NCBI RefSeq assembly: GCF_003096655.1
Contig: NZ_QEKQ01000001.1
Coordinates: 124,001-188,000 of the forward strand
Length of the DNA stretch: 64,000 bases
Origin: Tamilnaduibacter salinus
GTDB taxonomy: Bacteria; Pseudomonadota; Gammaproteobacteria; Pseudomonadales; Oleiphilaceae
Reading direction: 5' to 3'
Shown: in pieces, positions 19,256-27,036 of the stretch
How positions within the stretch are numbered: the stretch's first letter is position 1
Layout of the letters: each line of letters begins with the position of its first letter
Translations under genes and position numbers: made by a program
The notes under the pieces: model-generated
The model's input: only the letters and a program-made list of their open reading frames with translations
What the model was told of the DNA's origin: nothing
Database searches by the model: none

Positions 19256-20251
19256 ATGAAGCTGATTGATGAACGGGGCCAGCCCCGACTGGGGCGACTG
19301 GTTGCGCCAGTCGATGAGCTGAATTATCGGGACTATGACCTGCGTACGCCAATGGATCGACCCCGCAGTCGACTCGCCCGGCGCTGGCGCTTCAATCAGT
19401 TCCAGTTCGTCAGCGCGATGGGGCCGGACTGGTTGTTGGGGCTGGCGATTGTTGATCTGAAGTTGGTCAGCACGGCCTTCTGCTACACCTTCGACTTCCG
19501 GTCAGGCGAGTTGAGCGAGCGCAGCTGGATGCGGCCGCTACCCGGAGGCACCCGGTCGGATCCCTTTCCGGAATCGGGGACGACCGCCTTCCGTCGGGGC
19601 GACTCAACACTGACCATCCAGGGTCAGGGGACCGCTCGTGAGGTCAGGGTGGACGCGCCGGACCTGGCCCTGGATCTGCGCCTGATGGCGGACGAGGCAC
19701 CACTGCGTGTCTGCAGCCAGGCGGGCTACACCGGTTGGGTCTATACCCGTAAATCGGCGGGTCTGCCCGTGTCGGGCCGTTTGCGGTGGGGTGGCCGCGA
19801 GCGGGTTCTGGATGCCACCATGCGGGGGAGCATCGACTGGAGTGCGGGTTTCATGCGCCGTGAAACCGCCTGGAACTGGGCCTGTCTGGCCGGCGAAACG
19901 GCGGATGGCCAGTCGCTGGGGCTGAATCTGGCGGCCGGGGTGAATGAGACGGGCGTTACGGAAAATGCCCTTTGGCTTGGAGGTCGGTGCCTTCCGCTCG
20001 GGGCGGCGATCTTTCGCTTCCGCCGGTATGACACCAGTGCGCCCTGGCGGATAACAACGGACGACGGCCGGGTCGACCTGGTTTTCGAGCCGGCGGGTGT
20101 TCGCAGGGAGAGGTTGAACCTGGGGCTGCTGGCGTCCAATTTTCGTCAGTTTCCGGGGACGTTCCGGGGGACGGTGCCTGATGAACAGGGGCGGGTCCTG
20201 TCCATCATCGATCAGCGCGGGCTCATGGAAGACCATTTCGCCCGCTGGTGA
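19256..20251 (+). CDS. DUF2804 family protein
   Basis: 331 residues. It opens MKLIDERGQPRLGRLVAPV and contains WRFNQFQFVSAMGPDWLLGLAIVDLKLVSTAFCYTF and GSIDWSAGFMRRETAWNWACLAG, patterns of the DUF2804 family. The function of the family is unknown; no signal peptide or membrane segment is visible. GGGAC lies 7 bases before the ATG. It is divergent from the START gene (134-base gap) and ends 24 bases from the minE stop on the other strand. Confidence 0.85.
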   Translation: MKLIDERGQPRLGRLVAPVDELNYRDYDLRTPMDRPRSRLARRWRFNQFQFVSAMGPDWLLGLAIVDLKLVSTAFCYTFDFRSGELSERSWMRPLPGGTRSDPFPESGTTAFRRGDSTLTIQGQGTAREVRVDAPDLALDLRLMADEAPLRVCSQAGYTGWVYTRKSAGLPVSGRLRWGGRERVLDATMRGSIDWSAGFMRRETAWNWACLAGETADGQSLGLNLAAGVNETGVTENALWLGGRCLPLGAAIFRFRRYDTSAPWRITTDDGRVDLVFEPAGVRRERLNLGLLASNFRQFPGTFRGTVPDEQGRVLSIIDQRGLMEDHFARW

Positions 20252-20275
20252 CGGAATGGCCGGATGACCCGCCCG

Positions 20276-20530
20276 TCAGTGTTCCGGCAGAGTCACGTTC
20301 AGTTCCAGCACGGAGCACTCATCGTTACGGTCCAGCTCCACCTGCACCTGATCGTCCTCGATTTCCACGTATTTGCGGATAACGGCCACCAGTTCCTGCT
20401 GCAGTTTGGGCAGATAGTCCGGTTGCTCGCGCTGGCCGCGTTCGTGGGCGACGATGATCTGCAGTCGCTCCTTGGCGACACTGGCGGACGTGTTCTTCTT
20501 ACGGCTCTTGAAATAGTCGAAAAAACTCAT
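20276..20530 (-). CDS. minE: Cell-division topological specificity factor MinE
   Basis: 84 residues. The N-terminal membrane and MinD-binding segment [23 protein letters not shown] and the C-terminal dimerisation domain ending [10 protein letters not shown] are typical. MinE stimulates MinD ATP hydrolysis and drives pole-to-pole oscillation. It is last of minCDE, 6 bases after minD. Confidence 0.98.
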   Translation of the reverse strand: MSFFDYFKSRKKNTSASVAKERLQIIVAHERGQREQPDYLPKLQQELVAVIRKYVEIEDDQVQVELDRNDECSVLELNVTLPEH

Positions 20531-20536
20531 GCCGCC

Positions 20537-21346
20537 TTACCCCCCGAAAACGCGTGCCAGGAATCCCTTCTTGTCCGCCTTGAGGAAACGGAATTCGCGC
20601 TCCTCACCCTCCAGGCGGGCCACCGCATCGTCGTATGCCTGTCCGGCATCGCTCTCGTCCTCCAGAATGACCGGCAGCCCCTGGTTCGAGGCGTTCAGGA
20701 CAATCTGGGACTCGGGAATCACGCCGAGCAGCGGAATCGCGAGAATGTCCGACACATCCTCGACGGACAGCATCTCGCCACGCTCGACCCGATCGGGGTT
20801 ATAGCGGGTCAGCAGCAGGTACTCCTCGACCGGGTCCAGCCCCTTCTCGGCGCGCCGCGACTTGCTCTGCAGAATGCCCAGAATACGGTCGGAATCCCGC
20901 ACCGAGGAGACTTCCGGGTTGGTGGTCACGACGGCGGCATCCGCAAAGTAGAGTGCCATCAGGGCGCCGTGCTCGATGCCGGCCGGCGAGTCGCAGACGA
21001 TGTAATCGAACGTCTCGGACAGTTCGTTCAGGACTTTCTCAACGCCTTCAAACGTCAGCGCTTCCTTTTCGCGCGTCTGGGACGCCGGCAGGATGTAGAG
21101 GGAGTTGACACGTTTATCCCGAATCAGCGCCTGGTTCAGCGTCGCTTCGCCCTGGATCACGTTGACGAAGTCGTACACGACCCGGCGTTCGCAGTTCATG
21201 ATCAGGTCGAGATTGCGCAGGCCCACATCAAAGTCGATGACCACGGTCTTGTGGCCGCGGCGGGCCAGCCCGGTACTGATGGAGGCGCTGGTGGTGGTTT
21301 TGCCAACGCCGCCTTTGCCTGAGGTTACGGTGATGATCTTAGCCAA
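20537..21346 (-). CDS. minD: Septum-site determining ATPase MinD
   Basis: 269 residues. The deviant Walker A KGGVGKTTT is near residue 11, and the C-terminal amphipathic membrane-targeting helix (FLKADKKGFLARVFGG) is present. The start codon is TTG (21346), because MAKIITVTSGKGG begins there with AGGA 8-9 bases upstream; no ATG gives a proper N-terminus. It lies 57 bases after minC. The weak start codon may set the MinD to MinE ratio, which is inference. Confidence 0.97.
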   Translation of the reverse strand: MAKIITVTSGKGGVGKTTTSASISTGLARRGHKTVVIDFDVGLRNLDLIMNCERRVVYDFVNVIQGEATLNQALIRDKRVNSLYILPASQTREKEALTFEGVEKVLNELSETFDYIVCDSPAGIEHGALMALYFADAAVVTTNPEVSSVRDSDRILGILQSKSRRAEKGLDPVEEYLLLTRYNPDRVERGEMLSVEDVSDILAIPLLGVIPESQIVLNASNQGLPVILEDESDAGQAYDDAVARLEGEEREFRFLKADKKGFLARVFGG

Positions 21347-21403
21347 GGTTGCAGTCCTGTTTGCTGTGGTTCTGGTTGCGGCCCGGTCTGCGGGCCTTTG
21401 CGA

Positions 21404-22177
21404 CTACGCGAGTGGTGATACCGCCAGTACGTTTTCTTTGAGTTGTATCTGTGCTGGCGCCTTCCAGCCTTTCTCCTGAAGATCTTCGGAGATTTTATAG
21501 TGCCCGGCGATGGAGACAAGCTCCGCTTCCAGAGACTGGCAGAATACCCGGGCGGTGTGCCGTCCGTGAACCCCTGCCAGCGCCCGGCCGCGAAGGGGGC
21601 CGTAGACGTGGATGTTGCCGGCGGCCAGTACCTCGGCACCGGCCTGGACCGGCGCCAGAATGATCAGGTCGCCATCCGGTGCGTAGATCTGCTGGCCGGA
21701 ACGCACAGGCTGGGTGATCAGCCGGGATTCGGCCGGTACGGTCTGTTCCTGTTCCACCGGACGGGCCGCTTCGGCGGTCGGTTCCGGTGAGGGGGTGTCC
21801 TGCGAGGCCGTTTCCTGGTCCGGTCCGGCCGGACTTTCCGGGCGTGAGGATGCAGGCAACAACGCCAGTGAGGCGTTGCGCGCCAGTCGCTGCTGATCCT
21901 CGTCGCCTCCACGGACGGCAACCACGTGCATGCTGTGACGGCGGCAGATGCCGATCAGTTGGAAAAAATCCAGCTCACTGGACGGTCCCTTGTACCGTGA
22001 CAGGTCCACGACGAGCGGGATGTCCCGGAAAAATCCCGGCGCCTGGCGGATTTTGTCGCGGAGGGTTTCCTCGAATGCCTCCACCTCGAAGTAGCGCAGT
22101 TCGAGGGCGGTCAGGGGTACATTGGCGCCCTTGAGCTGAAAGCAGGGCATCGTCTGCAGGGCATCCGCGTCCGGCAT
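21404..22177 (-). CDS. minC: Septum-site inhibitor MinC
   Basis: 257 residues from the ATG at 22177, with GGAG 9 bases upstream. The N-terminal FtsZ-inhibiting domain (about 8-110: CFQLKGANVPLTALELR, PLVVDLSRYKG) is joined by a long Pro/Glu/Ser-rich linker to the C-terminal beta-helix domain (GQQIYAPDGDLIILAPVQAGAEVLAAGNIHVYGPLRGRALAG). The linker is longer than in E. coli MinC (231 residues). It is first in minCDE and divergent from dinB, sharing a 179-base gap with the LexA box. Confidence 0.96.
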   Translation of the reverse strand: MPDADALQTMPCFQLKGANVPLTALELRYFEVEAFEETLRDKIRQAPGFFRDIPLVVDLSRYKGPSSELDFFQLIGICRRHSMHVVAVRGGDEDQQRLARNASLALLPASSRPESPAGPDQETASQDTPSPEPTAEAARPVEQEQTVPAESRLITQPVRSGQQIYAPDGDLIILAPVQAGAEVLAAGNIHVYGPLRGRALAGVHGRHTARVFCQSLEAELVSIAGHYKISEDLQEKGWKAPAQIQLKENVLAVSPLA

Positions 22178-22331
22178 GTACGGTGGTCTCCAATGATTGG
22201 TTCCTGGAACCCGGGGCGACCCGGTTCGCGCGATGGTAGCACGTAACCGGGCCCTGTCGTGGATTACCATGTGTTCGGAATTGGTCGATGAGGCCCTGAG
22301 TCATCAACCGCCGCCCTGTGCTAGCATGGTG

Positions 22332-22347
22332 CTGTATCGATATACAG
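22332..22347 (+). promoter_or_regulatory. LexA-binding SOS box upstream of dinB
   Basis: CTGTATCGATATACAG is a perfect CTGT-N8-ACAG LexA operator, 9 bases before the dinB ATG. This close position suggests it overlaps the transcription start region and represses dinB until SOS induction. Confidence 0.88.
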
Positions 22348-22356
22348 GTAAGTGGC

Positions 22357-23439
22357 ATGAGGACGAGTGAGGACAGCGGTCGTCCCCGCAAGATTATCCA
22401 CCTCGACTGCGACTGTTTTTACGCAGCCGTGGAAATGCGTGACGATCCGACCCTGCGCCAGGTGCCGCTGGCCGTCGGCGGTGCGGGCGGTCGGGGCGTG
22501 GTCACCACCTGCAATTATCTGGCGCGGGAATATGGCATCCGCTCAGCCATGCCGGGTAGTGAGGCGCGGCGCCGCTGCCCAAATCTGGTGACGGTGCCCA
22601 CCGACATGCCGCGGTACAAAGCCGTTTCGAAGCAGGTGATGACCCTCTTCCGGGAGCTGACTGACCGGCTGGAACCGCTGTCGCTGGACGAGGCCTTTCT
22701 GGATGTCACCGATGTGACGGATCACCACGGCAGCGCGACGCTGATGGCCGAATACCTGCGCGAACGGGTACGCCGGGAGATCGGGATCACGGTGTCGGCC
22801 GGCGTGGCGCCCAACAAATTCCTTGCCAAGGTGGCCAGCGACTGGAACAAGCCGGATGGGCTGCATGTGGTCACGCCGGACGATGTGCCGGCTTTTGTGC
22901 AGGCGCTGTCCGTGGATCGGCTGTTCGGTGTCGGGCCGGTCACGGCACGCCGACTGAAAGAAATGAACGTGAGTACCTGTGGCGATCTCCAGGCCGTGGC
23001 GCCTGATCGCCTCGTGGCCGCCTTTGGTAAACAGGGGATTCGGCTCCATGAGATGGCGTATGGGCGCGATGATCGGCCGGTGGTGGTGACCCGTCAGGCG
23101 AAGTCCGTCAGCGTCGAGCGTACCTTTGACCGGGACCTGCCGGATTATCCGGCGTGTGAGTCGATGCTGGCGACACTGGCGGAGGATCTGCGAAACAGAC
23201 TTGCCCGGCGCCCCCGGGAACGCCCCATCCACAAACTCTTCATCAAGATTCGCTACAGTGATTTTTCCACCCACACGCTGGAACGGGTCCGGCCCGACGT
23301 GCAGGCCCCGGAGGGCGATGATTTTCGGCCACTTCTGGACGCCATCTACCCGGACGACGCCCGGCCCGTCAGATTGCTGGGCCTTGGTGTGCGGTTCCGC
23401 GAAGACCACGCGCCGCGTCAGCAGTTGAGTCTGTTTTGA
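22357..23439 (+). CDS. dinB: DNA polymerase IV
   Basis: 360 residues of the Y family. Catalytic acidic residues lie in [12 protein letters not shown] and [11 protein letters not shown]. The little-finger domain follows, and the extreme C-terminus RQQLSLF fits a sliding-clamp binding motif (QxxLF). It performs error-prone translesion synthesis. The ATG at 22357 lies 9 bases after a perfect LexA box, so the gene is SOS-controlled. It ends 3 bases before the second CACGGAA-type element and converges on the PAP2 gene. Confidence 0.97.
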   Translation: MRTSEDSGRPRKIIHLDCDCFYAAVEMRDDPTLRQVPLAVGGAGGRGVVTTCNYLAREYGIRSAMPGSEARRRCPNLVTVPTDMPRYKAVSKQVMTLFRELTDRLEPLSLDEAFLDVTDVTDHHGSATLMAEYLRERVRREIGITVSAGVAPNKFLAKVASDWNKPDGLHVVTPDDVPAFVQALSVDRLFGVGPVTARRLKEMNVSTCGDLQAVAPDRLVAAFGKQGIRLHEMAYGRDDRPVVVTRQAKSVSVERTFDRDLPDYPACESMLATLAEDLRNRLARRPRERPIHKLFIKIRYSDFSTHTLERVRPDVQAPEGDDFRPLLDAIYPDDARPVRLLGLGVRFREDHAPRQQLSLF

Positions 23440-23442
23440 TGA

Positions 23443-23574
23443 GCCACGGAAAAACACAGAAAAACACGGAAGAAACACCCGGGGTCATTCACGGACCTCC
23501 GGCAGCGGGGTGGCCTGCCGCATCGTGAGCGCCTCCGAGGCGCTCTTTCGTGTCTTTCCGTGTTTTTCTGTGGC
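23443..23574. repeat. CACGGAA-type inverted-repeat element, copy 2
   Basis: The left arm 23443-23468 begins GCCACGGAAAAACACAGAAA and is the inverse complement of 23549-23574 with three differences in 26 bases; two keep G-U pairing and one is an A-C mismatch. The arm units CACGGAAAAA, CACAGAAAAA and CACGGAAGAA repeat every 10 bases. A hairpin GAGCGCC-TCCGA-GGCGCTC (23527-23545) sits just inside the right arm, mirroring the hairpin inside the left arm of copy 1. The element begins 3 bases after the dinB stop and ends 22 bases before the PAP2 stop, again between convergent genes. Confidence 0.8.
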
Positions 23575-23596
23575 GACTTATCCTTTTCGGCTGACG

Positions 23597-24145
23597 TCAC
23601 GCCAGACCGGCCAGGGTCACGGCTGATAACCCCAGAATCACCCCCAGCAACGCGCCGGCCAGTACATCGGTCGGATAGTGCAGCCCCAGAATGACCCGCG
23701 AAGCGGCGACGCACAGCGCGAAGGGCAGCACGGTCAGACCCACCATTGGTAGCGTCATCAGCAGGATGGTTGTGAAGCCAGTGGCGTGCAGTGTGTGGCC
23801 GCTGGGGAAGCTGTAGCGATCGAGTGGCGGTGTGCCGCAGTGAATGACCGGATTGTTGATGAATGGTCTTTCGCGTACCAGATGCTGCTTGAGGAAGCGA
23901 TAGCCCAGTGTCCCGGTCAATCCGGCGAAGGCCATGACCAGGGCGATCGGGCCCCCGTGCGCGGGGCTGATGATCGGAAGTGCCAGGATCAGCAGGTACC
24001 AGGCGATGCCGTCACCAAGGCGGCTGACAACCCGGAAAAACGGCAGCACGAACCGGAAGCGCAGTGTCCGGTTCATCTGCTGGCACAGCGTCTGCTCGAG
24101 CTGGTCGGCGCGATCAAACAGGTGGAACACTTTGTCGGCGGGCAT
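23597..24145 (-). CDS. PAP2-family membrane phosphatase
   Basis: 182 residues with several hydrophobic membrane segments. The three acid-phosphatase motifs are present: KQHLVRERP, PSGHT and SRVILGLHYPTDVL. Such proteins dephosphorylate lipid phosphates such as undecaprenyl-PP or phosphatidate on the periplasmic side. AGGAGG lies 8 bases before the ATG. The start overlaps the end of the glycosyltransferase gene by 32 bases, so the two are coupled and may act in the same glycolipid pathway. Confidence 0.92.
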   Translation of the reverse strand: MPADKVFHLFDRADQLEQTLCQQMNRTLRFRFVLPFFRVVSRLGDGIAWYLLILALPIISPAHGGPIALVMAFAGLTGTLGYRFLKQHLVRERPFINNPVIHCGTPPLDRYSFPSGHTLHATGFTTILLMTLPMVGLTVLPFALCVAASRVILGLHYPTDVLAGALLGVILGLSAVTLAGLA

Positions 24146-25310
24146 GTCCGATCTCCTCCTGGGGTGTCTCCAGTATCAAGCGCTCGAACCGGGCGATGAG
24201 GTTCGGCCAGTCGAGCTCCAGTGCGTCCTGACGGGCCCGTTCCCGAACATGCCTGCGGAACGCCGGTTGGTCCGTGAGCCGCAGTGCCGCGTTGACGAAG
24301 CCGTCGTCGTCACCAACGGGGACGGTCATGCCATTGGTCTGTGGGTGGATCAGTTCACCGGCGGCGCCGTCCTGAAAGGCCACGACGGCGAGGGAGCTGG
24401 CCATTGCCTCGGTAACGACGTTGCCAAACGTTTCGGTCTGGCTCGGGAACAGAAACAGATCGCCGGAGGCGTAATGGCGGGCCAGATCCTCGCCCCGGCG
24501 CATGCCACAGAAGATGTAGTCGGGGTGTTTTTCCTCAAGGCTGCGTCGCATGGGGCCGTCGCCCACCAGAATGAACCGCGCTGAGGGGTGGAGCCGTCGA
24601 AGCCGTTCAAAGCAACTGGCGGCGAGGTTGATGTTTTTCTCAGCGGCAATCCGCCCGACATACAGCACGGCGATTTCGTGGTCGGCCAGCCCCCACTCGG
24701 CCCGGAGGCTGGCGTCTCGGAAGGCCGGCGAGAAACGTTGGCAATCGACACCGCGACTCCAGATCCGGGCGTTGTGAATGCCCATCTGCTCCAGGGCCTG
24801 GCGGGTCCGTCTGGTTGGCACCAGCGTGCGCTGGGTGCGGTTGTGGAACCAGCGCATGTAGGCGGTGATTGCCCGCTCCAGAAACGCGACGCCGTAGTGA
24901 CGGGTGTACTGGTGAAAGTTGGTGTGGAAACCGGAGCAGACCGGAATCGACAGTGCCCGGGCCGCTCGCACGGCAGCGAGTCCGAGAGGCCCTTCCGTTG
25001 CGACATAGATAGCGGTGGGGCGTTGGCGGCGCCACAGCCGCCGCAGTCGCCGCCAGGACGTCATGCCAAAGCGCAGCTCCGGATAGCCGGGTAGGGGGAG
25101 CCCGGTCACGATCGTCGTTTCGCCTCTGGCCACGACCGTTCCCTGATCGGTATCTTGGGGTTCGCTGCGTTGCCGGGGCCGAACGACCGATACGCGGTGA
25201 CCCCGGTCGCCGAGCCCCTCACAGAGGCGTCCCAGGGTGTGGGACACCCCGTTGATTTCCGGCGGGAAGGTTTCCGTCACGATGACGATGTGTGTCGACG
25301 TTGCTGGCAC
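24114..25310 (-). CDS. Glycosyltransferase family 4 (MgtA/PimB-like)
   Basis: 398 residues with a GTG start. The GT-B layout shows VIVTETFPPEINGVSHTLGRL at the N-terminus, GFHTNFHQYTRHYG in the acceptor domain, LYVGRIAAEKNINLAASCFERL at the linker, and the nucleotide-sugar block FPSQTETFGNVVTEAMASSLAVVAF near the C-terminus. The closest well-known group is GDP-mannose-dependent alpha-mannosyltransferases acting on lipid acceptors such as diacylglycerol-linked glucuronate. The precise donor and acceptor are not fixed by sequence. It overlaps the PAP2 gene. Confidence 0.88.
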   Translation of the reverse strand: MPATSTHIVIVTETFPPEINGVSHTLGRLCEGLGDRGHRVSVVRPRQRSEPQDTDQGTVVARGETTIVTGLPLPGYPELRFGMTSWRRLRRLWRRQRPTAIYVATEGPLGLAAVRAARALSIPVCSGFHTNFHQYTRHYGVAFLERAITAYMRWFHNRTQRTLVPTRRTRQALEQMGIHNARIWSRGVDCQRFSPAFRDASLRAEWGLADHEIAVLYVGRIAAEKNINLAASCFERLRRLHPSARFILVGDGPMRRSLEEKHPDYIFCGMRRGEDLARHYASGDLFLFPSQTETFGNVVTEAMASSLAVVAFQDGAAGELIHPQTNGMTVPVGDDDGFVNAALRLTDQPAFRRHVRERARQDALELDWPNLIARFERLILETPQEEIGHARRQSVPPV

Positions 25311-25446
25311 AGTAGGGTCCCCGTAGAGCTGACCGGTGACTGGTTATTCTGTGGCCAGTCTGTCGCCCGCCTGTGACACTCGGGCGACGAGAGAGTGACA
25401 TTTTCATGACTGCTCACCCTGTGTGGGCGATCCGTTGGAGGACGAT

Positions 25447-26484
25447 ATGCGCAAGCGCGAACTGGGCCGGACGGGACTGGACGTCAGCGCCCTGTGTCTG
25501 GGGACCATGACCTGGGGCGAACAGAACACGGAAGCCGACGCCTTTGAGCAACTCGACTGCGCCATGGAGCAGGGCATCAATTTCATTGATGCGGCGGAGA
25601 TGTATCCGGTTCCGCCGCGTGCCGAGACGCAGGGGGAGACGGAACGGTATCTGGGTAACTGGCTCGCCCGGCGTGGGCGCCGGGACGATCTGGTGATCGC
25701 CTCCAAGGTGACGGGGCCGGGGAATGGATTGAAGTACCTTCGGGGTGGTCCGCGCCTGAATCGCCAGCACATCCGGGAGGCTGCCGAGGCCAGCCTGACC
25801 CGCCTGCAGACGGATTATCTGGACCTGTACCAGGTTCACTGGCCTGAGCGCCCGGCGAACTATTTCGGGAAGCTGGGTTACCAACCGATCGAGCGCAGTG
25901 ACATCACGCCCATCGAGGACACCCTGGCGGCGCTCGCCGAGCTGGTTGAGGAAGGCAAGGTGCGCCATATCGGCATCTCCAACGAGACGCCCTGGGGCAC
26001 CATGGAGTACCTGCGCCTTTCCGAGAAGCATGGCTGGCCACGCATTGCCAGTATCCAGAATCCCTACAATCTGCTGAACCGGTCCTTCGAGGCGGGGCTG
26101 GCGGAAATCGCGCATCGCGAGCAGGTCGGGTTGCTGGCGTACTCGCCCCTGGCATTTGGCATGCTGAGCGGCAAGTACGTCGGCGGGCGCAAGCCGGAGG
26201 GCGCACGGTTGACGCGGTTTGAGCGTTTCGCCCGATACACCACGGAACAGGGCTACGCCGCGACGGAGGCCTATGCGGAGCTGGCGCAGGAAGCCGGCCT
26301 GTCTCTGGCGCAGATGGCTCTGAGCTATATCAACAGCCGCCCGTTCCTGACCAGCAACATCATTGGGGCGACGACCCTCGGGCAGCTCCGGGAGAACATC
26401 GGCACCATGGACCTGACACTGCCGGACGATCTGCTGGAGCGTATCGAGGCGGTTCACCGGCAGTACACGTACCCCTGTCCCTGA
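25447..26484 (+). CDS. tas: Aldo/keto reductase, Tas-like
   Basis: 345 residues, one less than E. coli Tas. The AKR tetrad is visible: Asp and Tyr in NFIDAAEMYPVPP, Lys in VIASKVTGPG and His in LYQVHWPERP. The NADPH-binding region SNIIGATTLGQLRENI is near the C-terminus. GGAGG lies 5-6 bases before the ATG at 25447. It is divergent from the glycosyltransferase gene. The substrate is unknown; Tas complements a tyrosine-starvation phenotype in E. coli. Confidence 0.9.
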   Translation: MRKRELGRTGLDVSALCLGTMTWGEQNTEADAFEQLDCAMEQGINFIDAAEMYPVPPRAETQGETERYLGNWLARRGRRDDLVIASKVTGPGNGLKYLRGGPRLNRQHIREAAEASLTRLQTDYLDLYQVHWPERPANYFGKLGYQPIERSDITPIEDTLAALAELVEEGKVRHIGISNETPWGTMEYLRLSEKHGWPRIASIQNPYNLLNRSFEAGLAEIAHREQVGLLAYSPLAFGMLSGKYVGGRKPEGARLTRFERFARYTTEQGYAATEAYAELAQEAGLSLAQMALSYINSRPFLTSNIIGATTLGQLRENIGTMDLTLPDDLLERIEAVHRQYTYPCP

Positions 26485-26505
26485 AAGGCTGTGGATAACG
26501 GTTTA

Positions 26506-26552
26506 TTGACGTTTCTTAACATTGGGTAACGTCAAAGAGCCGTCAAATGACG
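26506..26552. promoter_or_regulatory. Cluster of TGACG half-sites, operator-like
   Basis: TTGACGTT (26506-26513) and AACGTCAA (26528-26535) form a perfect 8-base dyad with a 14-base centre, followed by CGTCA (26541-26545) and TGACG (26548-26552). That is four TGACG half-sites in about 46 bases in the gap between tas and the small secreted protein gene. It looks like a binding site array; the regulator is unknown. Confidence 0.4.
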
Positions 26553-26628
26553 AACGGTTCACGTCCTGTCTGCTCGTGATTGGATAAGATTTCACCATCG
26601 TTAACAATCACTCAGACGGGGCGACCCG

Positions 26629-26946
26629 ATGATACTGCGACTGTTCCTCATCATGCTGCTGGTCAACACCGCCGCCTTTGCCGTCAAGGCGAAGGCGGAG
26701 GAGCCGATCTCGTTGCAGGAACTCGAGGAGACCAGCGTGGAAAGGCTTCAGAACGCGATGGCCGGAGACTTTTCGCCCACAGGCCGGGACGATGCCCTCA
26801 CAGAGATCGGTTCCCGGCTGCTCTCCTGGCAGTTCTCGGAGGATGTGACGGAGGGTCGGCGCTACGCGTCAGACTCCATGGAGGCCAAGCACGGTGTCGC
26901 GTTGATTGAAGAGGGTGCCTGCCTCAACCTGAAGTGGCAGTTCTGA
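26629..26946 (+). CDS. Small secreted protein of unknown function
   Basis: 105 residues. A signal peptide MILRLFLIMLLVNTAAFAVKAKA is followed by a mature part of about 82 residues that is acidic (PISLQELEETSVERLQN) with one cysteine near the C-terminus (GACLNLKWQF). I do not recognise the family. The upstream GGGGCGA is a weak ribosome site, so translation is plausible rather than certain. The 144-base gap before it holds the TGACG half-site cluster, suggesting regulated expression. Confidence 0.6.
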   Translation: MILRLFLIMLLVNTAAFAVKAKAEEPISLQELEETSVERLQNAMAGDFSPTGRDDALTEIGSRLLSWQFSEDVTEGRRYASDSMEAKHGVALIEEGACLNLKWQF

Positions 26947-27036
26947 TCGCACGGATGTCTCCCCATTACCCCACAGCCCGTCCCTGTGGCGTACAATCCC
27001 TCCCTGACTGTTTTGAACGGAACGGGAGTCCGTCGT

